The position numbers were made by a program, and so were the translations under genes. 64,000 nucleotides of DNA, taken from NCBI RefSeq assembly GCF_000973085.1, contig NZ_CP011280.1:708642-772641 (forward strand), written 5' to 3'. This DNA is from Sneathia vaginalis (GTDB taxonomy: Bacteria > Fusobacteriota > Fusobacteriia > Fusobacteriales > Leptotrichiaceae). Every line of letters starts with the position of its first letter. The first letter of the stretch is position 1. Under the pieces are notes generated by a model. That model saw nothing but the letters and a program-made list of their open reading frames with translations. It was not told the DNA's origin and ran no database searches. Positions 56,582 through 64,000 of this stretch are shown piece after piece.

Positions 56582-56587
56582 TATAAA

Positions 56588-56607
56588 AATGGGCATTAAA
56601 GCCCATT
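56588..56607 (-). terminator. Terminator after the ogg gene
   Basis: AATGGGC, loop, GCCCATT, followed on the minus strand by TTTTATAT. It separates the uvrA-ogg unit from the acpP operon, 7 nt before the acpP -35 box. Confidence 0.75.
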
Positions 56608-56608
56608 C

Positions 56609-57238
56609 CTATTTAAATAAGTAGTTTACTTCATTGTACCAGAATAGTAAATCTAACCTATCCATTGATATATCTATTTTACTTGAGTATTTTCTCATTT
56701 TCTCTTCTATATCCATATATTTTTTTGGTGTTAACGTCTTAGGAATCTCATCTATTACTTCTAACTTCAATAAATTTCTTAAAATATGTCTGTCAAGTAT
56801 AGCAATATCTTCTCCAAAACCTAAATTACGTAAGACATGACTTGCTTCTTTATACCCAAATCCGTCTATATTTTTAACTAACCATTCACGTATCTTGAAT
56901 ACATCATCACCATTAAATATTATCTTTTTTGCTTCTAAACTACCATTTATACTTAATTTTTCTCTAAGACTAACTAATCTTTTTGCCTTAGTCTTTTTAA
57001 ACCTTATACTATTTAAATAGTTTTCTAATGTATCACTATCAGCTGTAAATAACAAATCATTTTCCTTTAGAGTTTGTATAATTTTCCATGCATTTAGTGC
57101 TTTTGATTGTGGTGTTAATATACAAAATGCAATTTCAGCAAAAAAGTCTTTATTATCATAATTAAATGCTTCTTTGTATTCATCAATCTTTTTATCAATT
57201 TCTTCCTTTATACTCTCGTATAATTTTTCTATTTCCAT
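56609..57238 (-). CDS. Ogg2-type 8-oxoguanine DNA glycosylase/lyase
   Basis: A 209-aa helix-hairpin-helix base-excision enzyme. The start FFAEIAFCILTPQSKALNAW is typical of the Ogg2 family (best known from archaea such as Methanocaldococcus, also in some bacteria). The catalytic Lys lies in the HhH region GFGYKEASHVLRNLG and the Asp in AILDRHILRNL. It excises 8-oxoguanine and cuts the backbone. It follows ftsH by 7 nt. Confidence 0.85.
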   Translation of the reverse strand: MEIEKLYESIKEEIDKKIDEYKEAFNYDNKDFFAEIAFCILTPQSKALNAWKIIQTLKENDLLFTADSDTLENYLNSIRFKKTKAKRLVSLREKLSINGSLEAKKIIFNGDDVFKIREWLVKNIDGFGYKEASHVLRNLGFGEDIAILDRHILRNLLKLEVIDEIPKTLTPKKYMDIEEKMRKYSSKIDISMDRLDLLFWYNEVNYLFK

Positions 57239-57245
57239 TTGACCT

Positions 57246-59213
57246 CTAATAAAATTCTTCTAATTGTTCTGGTGTCATAGTTAGCACTTCATCATGAGTA
57301 TGTCCACTTACTATAGCACGTATTTCAGAACCAGTAACTGTTTCTTTTTCTAGTAATAATAAGGCAATTTCATCTAATTTTTCCTTATTTTCTGTCAACA
57401 ATTCTTTTGTCTTTTCATATTGCTTAGTTAGTAATTGTTTTACCTTTTCATCTAATAATTCTTTTGTCTTTTCACTATTAGAATCAATAAATGCATACTC
57501 TTCTTGTCTGCTTTGTTCATAGTTAATAGGTCCCATTTCTTTATCAAGTCCATAACTTTGAACAAATAGTCTTGCATAGTGTGTTGCATGTTGTATATCT
57601 GAATATGCTCCAGTACCTATATCATCCATACCTAACAATTCTCCAACTCTTCCACCAAATGCAACCATTATATCTGCTAATATACCCTTACTTCTCATAT
57701 TTAATGTTTCATTAGGTAGTCTCATTGTATATCCACCTGCATCACCACGTGGTATTATTGTTACCTTATGTACTTTATCTGTATCTGGTAATAGACTTGC
57801 AACTAATGCATGTCCACCTTCATGGTACGCTAACATTCTCTTATCTTTAGGAGTAATAATCTTACTCTTTTGACCAAGACCCATTCCTATCTTATCAACA
57901 GCTTCATCTAAGTCTTTCATAAGAATTTCTGTTCTATTTTCTCTTGCAGCACAAATTGCAGCTTCATTTAAAATATTTTCAAGGTCAGCACCAACAAATC
58001 CTGGTGTTATTTTAGCAATATCTTCTAATTTAACATCACTTGCTATCTTTTTATTTCTTGCATGAACCTTTAATATTGCTAGTCTTCCTTTTACATCTGG
58101 TGCACTAACAGCTATTCTTCTATCAAATCTTCCTGATCTAAGTAAGGCACTATCTAGTATGTCATCCCTATTTGTTGCTGCTATTACAATTATCTTTTCA
58201 TCTGTTTCAAATCCATCCATTTCAACAAGTAGTTGGTTTAATGTTTGTTCTCTTTCATCATTACCACCATTTCTACCTGTTCCTCTTTTTCTACCTATTG
58301 CATCTATTTCATCTATGAAAATTATTGAAGGTCTTTCTTTCTTTGCTTCTTCAAATAGGTCTCTAACCCTTGAAGCCCCAACCCCAACATACATTTCAAC
58401 AAATTCAGAACCTGAAATATTGAAAAATGATGCTCCAGATTCACCAGCCACTGCTTTTGCTAATAGGGTCTTACCTGTACCTGGTTGACCTAATAGTAAA
58501 ACACCTTTAGGTACTCTAGCTCCTGCTTGCAAGAACTTTGTTGGATCTTTTAAGAATTGTACTACTTCTTCTAGCTCTTCTTTAACTTCATCAAGACCTG
58601 CTACATCTGAAAATTTAACATTTGGTTTTTCTTTTAATTTTGATTTACTCTTTCCAAAATTAAGTGGATTTATTCCTCCACCAGAACCACCTAACATTCT
58701 TCTTGATAAGAATAAAAATAGTAGTATTAATACAAACAATGGAGCAATACTTAACACTAATTGCATTATCATTGATTTAGTTGCAGTATTTTCAGCTTTA
58801 ACATCTATATCATTTGAAGAATTTACAAGATTCATTATTGTATTATCATTACCTAGTCTACTTGTAATTTTCTTAGTTTCATATACAACCTTTGAACCTT
58901 TTACTTTTCCGTATAATAGGTCTTCTTTTTCAGAAATTTCTTTAATATCTTTTGTCTTAATCTTATTAACAAATTCTGTATATGATACTTGTTGTATGTC
59001 TTGTGATCCATTATTACTAATTGTAAAACGATAGATTCCATATATTATTGCAAGAATTATCAAGAAGAATATTGGGCTTCCTATAGGTGGTTTTCTTCTG
59101 CCACGTCTTTCTCTTAATTCTTCTACTTTTTTTCTAAATAGCTCTTCGTCATCGTCCTTTTTATCATTCTTCTTTTTTTCTTCATCTTCGATATCGTCGT
59201 ATAATTTAAACAT
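57246..59213 (-). CDS. ftsH: ATP-dependent zinc metalloprotease FtsH
   Basis: A 655-aa membrane AAA+ protease. It has a charged N-terminal cytoplasmic extension (residues 1-45), two membrane helices around a small outer domain, Walker A LGQPGTGKT, Walker B IIFIDEIDAIGRKRG, and the zinc site HEGGHA. It degrades membrane and regulatory proteins. The extension before the first helix is longer than usual. It shares one base with tilS, a common neighbour. Confidence 0.97.
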   Translation of the reverse strand: MFKLYDDIEDEEKKKNDKKDDDEELFRKKVEELRERRGRRKPPIGSPIFFLIILAIIYGIYRFTISNNGSQDIQQVSYTEFVNKIKTKDIKEISEKEDLLYGKVKGSKVVYETKKITSRLGNDNTIMNLVNSSNDIDVKAENTATKSMIMQLVLSIAPLFVLILLFLFLSRRMLGGSGGGINPLNFGKSKSKLKEKPNVKFSDVAGLDEVKEELEEVVQFLKDPTKFLQAGARVPKGVLLLGQPGTGKTLLAKAVAGESGASFFNISGSEFVEMYVGVGASRVRDLFEEAKKERPSIIFIDEIDAIGRKRGTGRNGGNDEREQTLNQLLVEMDGFETDEKIIVIAATNRDDILDSALLRSGRFDRRIAVSAPDVKGRLAILKVHARNKKIASDVKLEDIAKITPGFVGADLENILNEAAICAARENRTEILMKDLDEAVDKIGMGLGQKSKIITPKDKRMLAYHEGGHALVASLLPDTDKVHKVTIIPRGDAGGYTMRLPNETLNMRSKGILADIMVAFGGRVGELLGMDDIGTGAYSDIQHATHYARLFVQSYGLDKEMGPINYEQSRQEEYAFIDSNSEKTKELLDEKVKQLLTKQYEKTKELLTENKEKLDEIALLLLEKETVTGSEIRAIVSGHTHDEVLTMTPEQLEEFY

Positions 59214-60346
59214 TATTCTCCCTTCTTAATTGCAATGTAATTTTGATCTTTTGTTGCTATACCACTTATTTTCTTGCTGTGTCTTATATCTGCAACTAAA
59301 ATTATCTCATCATTAGCCAAAACTAATGGCAATAAATCCCTAGTATATTTATCAATTTTTTTATCAATAAAAAGTTTTTTTAGCTTTATATTATCTATAT
59401 AATCGCCATCTTTTCTGTTTCGTATTTCTAATAAATCAACGTTCAGTATATTATATATTTTATACCCCATTTTTTCAAGTTGATTTTTCTTATCGCTAAA
59501 ATTAGAAAAATATATGCTATATCCATTAACATTTATATCTTCATTTAATTTCAAAATATATCTAAAACTTTTTTTAGTTTCACGTTTCTTTATACCATAA
59601 AAATTATATGACTTATACCAAATATATTCCTTATCTAAACTTATTATTGCACCATTTTTGTCCCTTATATCATATATTTCATCTATCTTATTCTTACTGT
59701 ATTTTATATTCTTCTCATCTAGAGTCTTTTTTATATATCTTTTAACTTCATTATCCTCATTTAGTAGGGTTATAAACCGTGAAATATTATCAAGGTAACC
59801 CTCATTTATTTCTTTCATTATAGGCATCATTTTATTTCTAATAATATTACGAGAGTAATCATTAGTTAAATTTGTATAATCTATTCTATATGAAATGTTA
59901 TTAACCTTTAAATACTCTAATATTTCTTCTTTACTAATACCTAATATGGGTCGTATAATATGGCCTCTTTTTTTCGGTATACCTTTTAGACCATCTAGAC
60001 CAGTACCTCTTAGCAGTCTAAATATTACTGTTTCTACATTATCATTCATATTATGCCCTGTTGCAATATATGTATACCCATTTTCTATCCTACATTTTTC
60101 TAGTGCTTCATATCTTTTTTCTCTAGCACTATTTTCATTAAATTTTTCTAAATTTAAGTCCATAATGTAGTAAGGAACTTTTTCTCTATCACTAAATTCC
60201 TTCACAAATTCTATATCTTTATCTACGTCATTTCTTAAATTATGGTTTACATAACAAAGACCTAGCTCATTATTTTCTCTTTTTAAGTAATGATATAGAT
60301 ATACAGAATCGGGTCCTGTAGAAAATGCAATTAGTATCTTACTCAT
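59213..60346 (-). CDS. tilS: tRNA(Ile)-lysidine synthetase
   Basis: A 377-aa PP-loop ATPase that converts the wobble cytidine of the CAU tRNA-Ile to lysidine. The P-loop reads IAFSTGPDSVYLYHYL (S-x-G-x-D-S form), followed by VNHNLRNDVDKD and TGHNMNDNVETVIFRLLRGT. The C-terminal TilS domains are present at about residues 300-377. It overlaps the SpoIID-like gene by 4 nt. Confidence 0.95.
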   Translation of the reverse strand: MSKILIAFSTGPDSVYLYHYLKRENNELGLCYVNHNLRNDVDKDIEFVKEFSDREKVPYYIMDLNLEKFNENSAREKRYEALEKCRIENGYTYIATGHNMNDNVETVIFRLLRGTGLDGLKGIPKKRGHIIRPILGISKEEILEYLKVNNISYRIDYTNLTNDYSRNIIRNKMMPIMKEINEGYLDNISRFITLLNEDNEVKRYIKKTLDEKNIKYSKNKIDEIYDIRDKNGAIISLDKEYIWYKSYNFYGIKKRETKKSFRYILKLNEDINVNGYSIYFSNFSDKKNQLEKMGYKIYNILNVDLLEIRNRKDGDYIDNIKLKKLFIDKKIDKYTRDLLPLVLANDEIILVADIRHSKKISGIATKDQNYIAIKKGE

Positions 60347-61224
60347 TGATATATCCTTTTTAATTCAACATTAGTATAGTAGTGCTTTAAAATCTGTACA
60401 TAATCGTATCCTCTTTTTGCAAGATTATTTGCACCAACTTGAGACATACCTACACAGTGTCCATAACCCTCACCATTAATATATACAACTCCATCTATTA
60501 ATTTAACTGTATATCTTGGGCTTCTTAAATGCATCTTTAATTTAAATTGTTTTTTAGTTAAAATCATATCATCTAAGTAAACTAGATTATCAACATCCTC
60601 TATATTCTCAGTCTCACTATTTAAAATATTTTTTAAATCTTCAAGATTTATACTTCTTTTCCAAATTTCTTCTTGGCTATAGTCATCAACACTTTGTAAA
60701 TATGGATAATCTTTACCAAAATAGTCTATAGCAGCTAAAGTTTTTGAACCACAACTTGCTGTATACAATGCGTCTATAGGATTATCATTGTATGTTAAAA
60801 TTATTCCTCTTGTTGAATCTACAGCTCTTCTTACCTTTTCATTTTCTTGTTTAATTCCGTTATATGCTTGCGATCTTTGGTCATCAAACATATCATAATT
60901 TCTGCTACCATTGTTACTTAGTAATCTATTAACTGCATATGTTCTTGCTGCAACTGCTTGTGCTTTTAATGCTTCAATATTAAATCTTCTAGGCATTTCA
61001 CTTGCAACTACTGAGTATAGGTAGTCTTCTAGTCTAACTTCATTAATTCTATCATTACCATCAAAATAAATATCGCCCCTGTAGTTACTTGAATTAGTAC
61101 TTAATTTAATCTTAACAACAGGGTTATCTCCTACATTTCTTCTGTATATAGGTCTTGTTATATGTTCAATTTCAGTACAACTGATTAATAAAAATGTAAT
61201 TAATATACATATTATCTTTTTCAT
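60343..61224 (-). CDS. SpoIID/LytB-domain lipoprotein
   Basis: A 293-aa protein. A lipoprotein signal with lipobox LLISC (Cys16) precedes the SpoIID domain, marked by SVVASEMPRRFNIEALKAQA, VAARTYAVNRL, the AYNGIKQENE segment and the C-terminal GHCVGMSQVGAN. SpoIID is a lytic transglycosylase acting on denuded glycan. In a non-sporulating host it is likely a cell-wall remodelling enzyme. It overlaps mltG by 4 nt, so two transglycosylases are encoded together. Confidence 0.9.
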   Translation of the reverse strand: MKKIICILITFLLISCTEIEHITRPIYRRNVGDNPVVKIKLSTNSSNYRGDIYFDGNDRINEVRLEDYLYSVVASEMPRRFNIEALKAQAVAARTYAVNRLLSNNGSRNYDMFDDQRSQAYNGIKQENEKVRRAVDSTRGIILTYNDNPIDALYTASCGSKTLAAIDYFGKDYPYLQSVDDYSQEEIWKRSINLEDLKNILNSETENIEDVDNLVYLDDMILTKKQFKLKMHLRSPRYTVKLIDGVVYINGEGYGHCVGMSQVGANNLAKRGYDYVQILKHYYTNVELKRIYQ

Positions 61225-62168
61225 TTCAAATGTCCACTTTCTTTTCTTTTATTTAAATGTTCTTCATGCGTCATAGAATAATATGTCTTATTTTTATACA
61301 TAAAGAAGTATAAGTCATTAAAATCTTTCTCAGGATTAATTGCTGCGTCTATACTTTTTTCTCCTGGATTACATATAGGGCTTGGAGTTAAACCTCTATG
61401 CTTATATGTATTGTATTCTGAATCATTAGTCTTTAAATCATTCTTTGTTACATCTCTTTTTAATTCATACCTTAGTGTTGCATCAGATTGCAGTGGCATA
61501 GAAATTTTTAGCCTATTTTTAAACACTGCAGATACCTTAGGTCTATCCTCATCATTATTTGCTTCTTTTTCTACTATAGATGCCAAAGTTAATATATTAA
61601 ACATCTCATCCTTATCATACTTATTAACTGGATATTCTTGTAGAAAAGTATTAAGTATCTTATCCAATATTTCCTTAGGACTTTCTCCTTTGGCAATAAA
61701 GTATGTTTGAGGTAATAAATATCCTTCAAAATTATCAGTATGCTTATAGTAAAAATTATACCCCTTCATAGATTCTAGCATTTCTTTTTTAGTTGCTAAA
61801 CCTAATTGCTCTATTCTGTCTAAAACCTCATCTGTTGTAAATCCTTCTGGTATTGTTAAAATAATTTGAGTACTTCTTGAATTTATTAATTGTTCTATTA
61901 TTTCAAATTTACTAATGTTTTTACTAAATAGGTAATAACCATTTTTTATCTTTCTATCATTTAAAGTTAGTCTAAAATATATTTTATCAAACACATTGTA
62001 TTTAAGACCTAACTTTTTGTATATTTCATTTGGTTTATCACCTTTAGTTATTATGACTTCTTTATTCTTAACATTCTGCTTTTGCAGTACAAAATTATGA
62101 GTAAAACCAATGAAAAATAGAATGATAAAAAGCATAATAATCTTTACTACATTTAGAATTTTATTCAT
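61221..62168 (-). CDS. mltG: Endolytic murein transglycosylase MltG
   Basis: A 315-aa membrane-anchored enzyme (helix at residues 8-26) of the YceG/MltG family. A LysM-like region (VIITKGDKPNEIYKKLGL) precedes the catalytic domain. The active-site Glu is in LASIVEKEANNDEDRPKVS, followed by MPLQSDATLRYEL and GLTPSPICNPG. It cuts nascent glycan strands and sets their length. It overlaps the AI-2E gene by 8 nt. Confidence 0.95.
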   Translation of the reverse strand: MNKILNVVKIIMLFIILFFIGFTHNFVLQKQNVKNKEVIITKGDKPNEIYKKLGLKYNVFDKIYFRLTLNDRKIKNGYYLFSKNISKFEIIEQLINSRSTQIILTIPEGFTTDEVLDRIEQLGLATKKEMLESMKGYNFYYKHTDNFEGYLLPQTYFIAKGESPKEILDKILNTFLQEYPVNKYDKDEMFNILTLASIVEKEANNDEDRPKVSAVFKNRLKISMPLQSDATLRYELKRDVTKNDLKTNDSEYNTYKHRGLTPSPICNPGEKSIDAAINPEKDFNDLYFFMYKNKTYYSMTHEEHLNKRKESGHLK

Positions 62169-63255
62169 TTTGTTCCTTTCTATTGTTTATTAAATATTTA
62201 AAGAAACCATATTTAATCTCTTCAGAAAATACTATGCGAATTATTGCAGCAATTATCGGACCATATAGGAAGCCTAAAACTCCAAATATTTTGAATCCTG
62301 AATACATTGCTATCAATGTAATAAGTGGATGCATACCTGCACCTTTACTTATTAACTTAGGTTCTGAATACTGTCTAACTAGGAATATTATAATATATAG
62401 AACTAAAAGACTCAATGCTAAAATATAGTTATTGACTACAAATACTTCTACTAATACCCATGGTATTAAAACTGACCCTGCACCTAATATAGGGAGTGCA
62501 TCTATTGCTGCTATTATTATTGATACAATTAAAACATATTTAACATCTTTACAATACATACTTATTATATTAAGTCCTACCAGTAACTCTATAAAGCATA
62601 GAGTTATCAGTATACACTGTGCTCTTAAGTAATTAAACACTAATCTCAATATATCTTTTTTTATCTTATTTCCTATCTTTAACCATGAATATGGAAATTG
62701 TTCTGTTAGGAATTTTACTATTATATTTTTATCATTTATTATTATAAACGAAGATAAGATTGTTACTATAATAAACACAACTAATCTTGGTAACATCTTC
62801 AACATATTTATGCTTGAATTCAATAAGTTTAAAATAGTTCCATTAAAATATTTTAACACCTTACTGACTAACTCATCAATTAAATTTTCTGAATAATCTG
62901 GTAATTTTGAAACATATTTTTCATATTTATCCAGTGCATGAGTTACATGTGCTAGAATGTAGTCTTGATTTTTAATTAATGTACTAAACAAATTATATGC
63001 TTCTAAAAATATCTTAACTAGTATAAGTGATACTATTATAAACACAAACACATAAAACGACAGTAGCACTATAGATTTTGTAAACTTATTCTTATTACTC
63101 ATCCTATTAACAATAGGACTTAACATTCTAACAATAACCGCAGCTATCACAAAGGGTAATAAAAAAATCAATACTTTAAATATTAATATCAATAAAATTA
63201 GTACTGATACAACATATATTATTGGTGTTAATCTTTTTATATCAAAATTATACAT
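62161..63255 (-). CDS. AI-2E family transporter
   Basis: A 364-aa membrane protein with about eight helices. The family end motif GVLGFLYGPIIAAIIRIVF and the central INDKNIIVKFLTEQFP place it in the AI-2E (PerM/YdiK) exporter family. Members export signals or ions, and the substrate is uncertain. It lies 4 nt after uvrA. Confidence 0.88.
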   Translation of the reverse strand: MYNFDIKRLTPIIYVVSVLILLILIFKVLIFLLPFVIAAVIVRMLSPIVNRMSNKNKFTKSIVLLSFYVFVFIIVSLILVKIFLEAYNLFSTLIKNQDYILAHVTHALDKYEKYVSKLPDYSENLIDELVSKVLKYFNGTILNLLNSSINMLKMLPRLVVFIIVTILSSFIIINDKNIIVKFLTEQFPYSWLKIGNKIKKDILRLVFNYLRAQCILITLCFIELLVGLNIISMYCKDVKYVLIVSIIIAAIDALPILGAGSVLIPWVLVEVFVVNNYILALSLLVLYIIIFLVRQYSEPKLISKGAGMHPLITLIAMYSGFKIFGVLGFLYGPIIAAIIRIVFSEEIKYGFFKYLINNRKEQNE

Positions 63256-63259
63256 AATA

Positions 63260-64000
63260 TTACTCTCCTAAAATTGGTTTTAAAAATTTAGCTGTATATG
63301 ATTGTTCACACTTAATAATCTCTTCTGGTGTCCCTTTGCAGACAATTTCTCCACCATTTATTCCACCATTTGGACCTATGTCTATAATATAGTCTGCTGA
63401 CTTTATAACATCTAAATTATGCTCTATAACTACTACCGTATTTTTCTTTTCAACTAACTTATTTAACACTAGTAGTAGTTTTCGTATATCCTCAAAATGT
63501 AAACCTGTTGTTGGTTCATCTAATATATATATAGTATCTCCATTACTTATTTTAGATAATTCACTGGATAACTTTATTCTTTGTGCTTCACCACCTGATA
63601 ATGTTGTTGCACTTTGACCAAGACTAATGTAGTCCATACCAACTTCAATCAATGTTTCTAATTTTCTTTTTAATGAGGGTATCTTTTCAAAAAAATCATA
63701 AGCTTCTAGTACACTCATATCTAAAACTTCTGAAATATTTTTATCCTTGTATTTAACTTCCAGTGTTTCACTATTGTATCTTTTACCCTTACAAACTTCA
63801 CATTCCACATAAACATCTGGTAAAAAATTCATCTCTATTTTTACAATACCAGCACCAGAGCAAGCTTCACATCTACCACCTTTTACATTAAAAGAAAATC
63901 TTCCCTTATCGTAACCTCTTATCATTGCATCTTTTGTTTTTGAGAACAAATCACGTATATCATCAAAAATTTTTGTGTATGTAGCTGTATTTGATCTAGG
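63260..64000 (-). CDS. uvrA: Excinuclease ABC subunit A (C-terminal part, cut by window end)
   Basis: The frame continues past 64000. The visible part covers the second half of Uvr[21 protein letters not shown] at the edge, the zinc module [14 protein letters not shown] and CEVCKG, the ABC signature [15 protein letters not shown], Walker [14 protein letters not shown] and a switch [11 protein letters not shown]. It recognises bulky DNA lesions with UvrB. The start lies outside the window. Confidence 0.97.
   Translation of the reverse strand, partial: PRSNTATYTKIFDDIRDLFSKTKDAMIRGYDKGRFSFNVKGGRCEACSGAGIVKIEMNFLPDVYVECEVCKGKRYNSETLEVKYKDKNISEVLDMSVLEAYDFFEKIPSLKRKLETLIEVGMDYISLGQSATTLSGGEAQRIKLSSELSKISNGDTIYILDEPTTGLHFEDIRKLLLVLNKLVEKKNTVVVIEHNLDVIKSADYIIDIGPNGGINGGEIVCKGTPEEIIKCEQSYTAKFLKPILGE

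Overview
The window is very AT-rich chromosomal DNA with tightly packed operons. It most resembles the Fusobacteriota, probably the Leptotrichiaceae (Sneathia/Streptobacillus/Leptotrichia type). That placement is inferred from base composition, gene order and protein style; no rRNA lies in the window to confirm it. No tRNA, rRNA, CRISPR array, insertion sequence or prophage integrase was seen.

Layout. 1-5056: a minus-strand run of a membrane protein, a TruA-like pseudouridine synthase, a cupin, holA, trpS and nadV. 5124-8225: the RNA quality-control set yqeK-rnr-smpB-tmRNA. 8270-10018: envelope genes (GerMN-like lipoprotein-type protein, amidase, yajC). 10015-15457: lon, clpX, clpP and tig. 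15494-20083: rimP-nusA-rnpM-infB-rbfA, with its own promoter and a hairpin leader. 20162-22927: a three-domain acyl-ACP synthetase/acyltransferase followed by two tiny genes. 23111-23638: rlpA with a near-consensus promoter.

23668-32640 is the accessory region and the most interesting part. It is one minus-strand operon of eight genes that mostly overlap. In transcription order it encodes a 707-aa protein resembling a TssB-TssC type contractile sheath fusion, a 139-aa tube (Hcp)-like protein, a 265-aa possible baseplate protein, a membrane FHA protein, a zinc-ribbon/FHA protein, a membrane-anchored degenerate PP2C protein, a small Ser/Thr kinase-like protein and a 729-aa unknown with a SAP-like N-terminus. 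It looks like a divergent contractile-injection or type VI-like apparatus with a phospho-signalling module. No spike, sheath-disassembly ATPase or TssJLM-type membrane complex is present. All structural calls here are from sequence pattern only.

32823-34558: a minus-strand set (TrmN6-like methyltransferase, a RicT/PSP1 protein lacking its usual cysteines, RadC). 34695-41564: the main plus-strand block: a CopZ-like metallochaperone, RNase H1, Rho, two nearly identical tandem MFS transporters, an EamA transporter and a DUF1846 protein. 41587-44611 (minus): a TRIC-family channel, a DnaQ-like exonuclease and LepA. 44719-45279 (plus): LemA.

45314-56492 is a long minus-strand operon read from a strong promoter at about 56553-56581: acpP-rnc-coaD-radA-disA-tmcAL-hydrolase-MFS-transketolase halves-ftsX-envC. 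It joins lipid synthesis, RNA and DNA maintenance, c-di-AMP signalling, pentose metabolism and cell division. 56609-64000 (minus): uvrA (cut by the window end), an AI-2E permease, mltG, a SpoIID-like lipoprotein, tilS, ftsH and an Ogg2-type DNA glycosylase.
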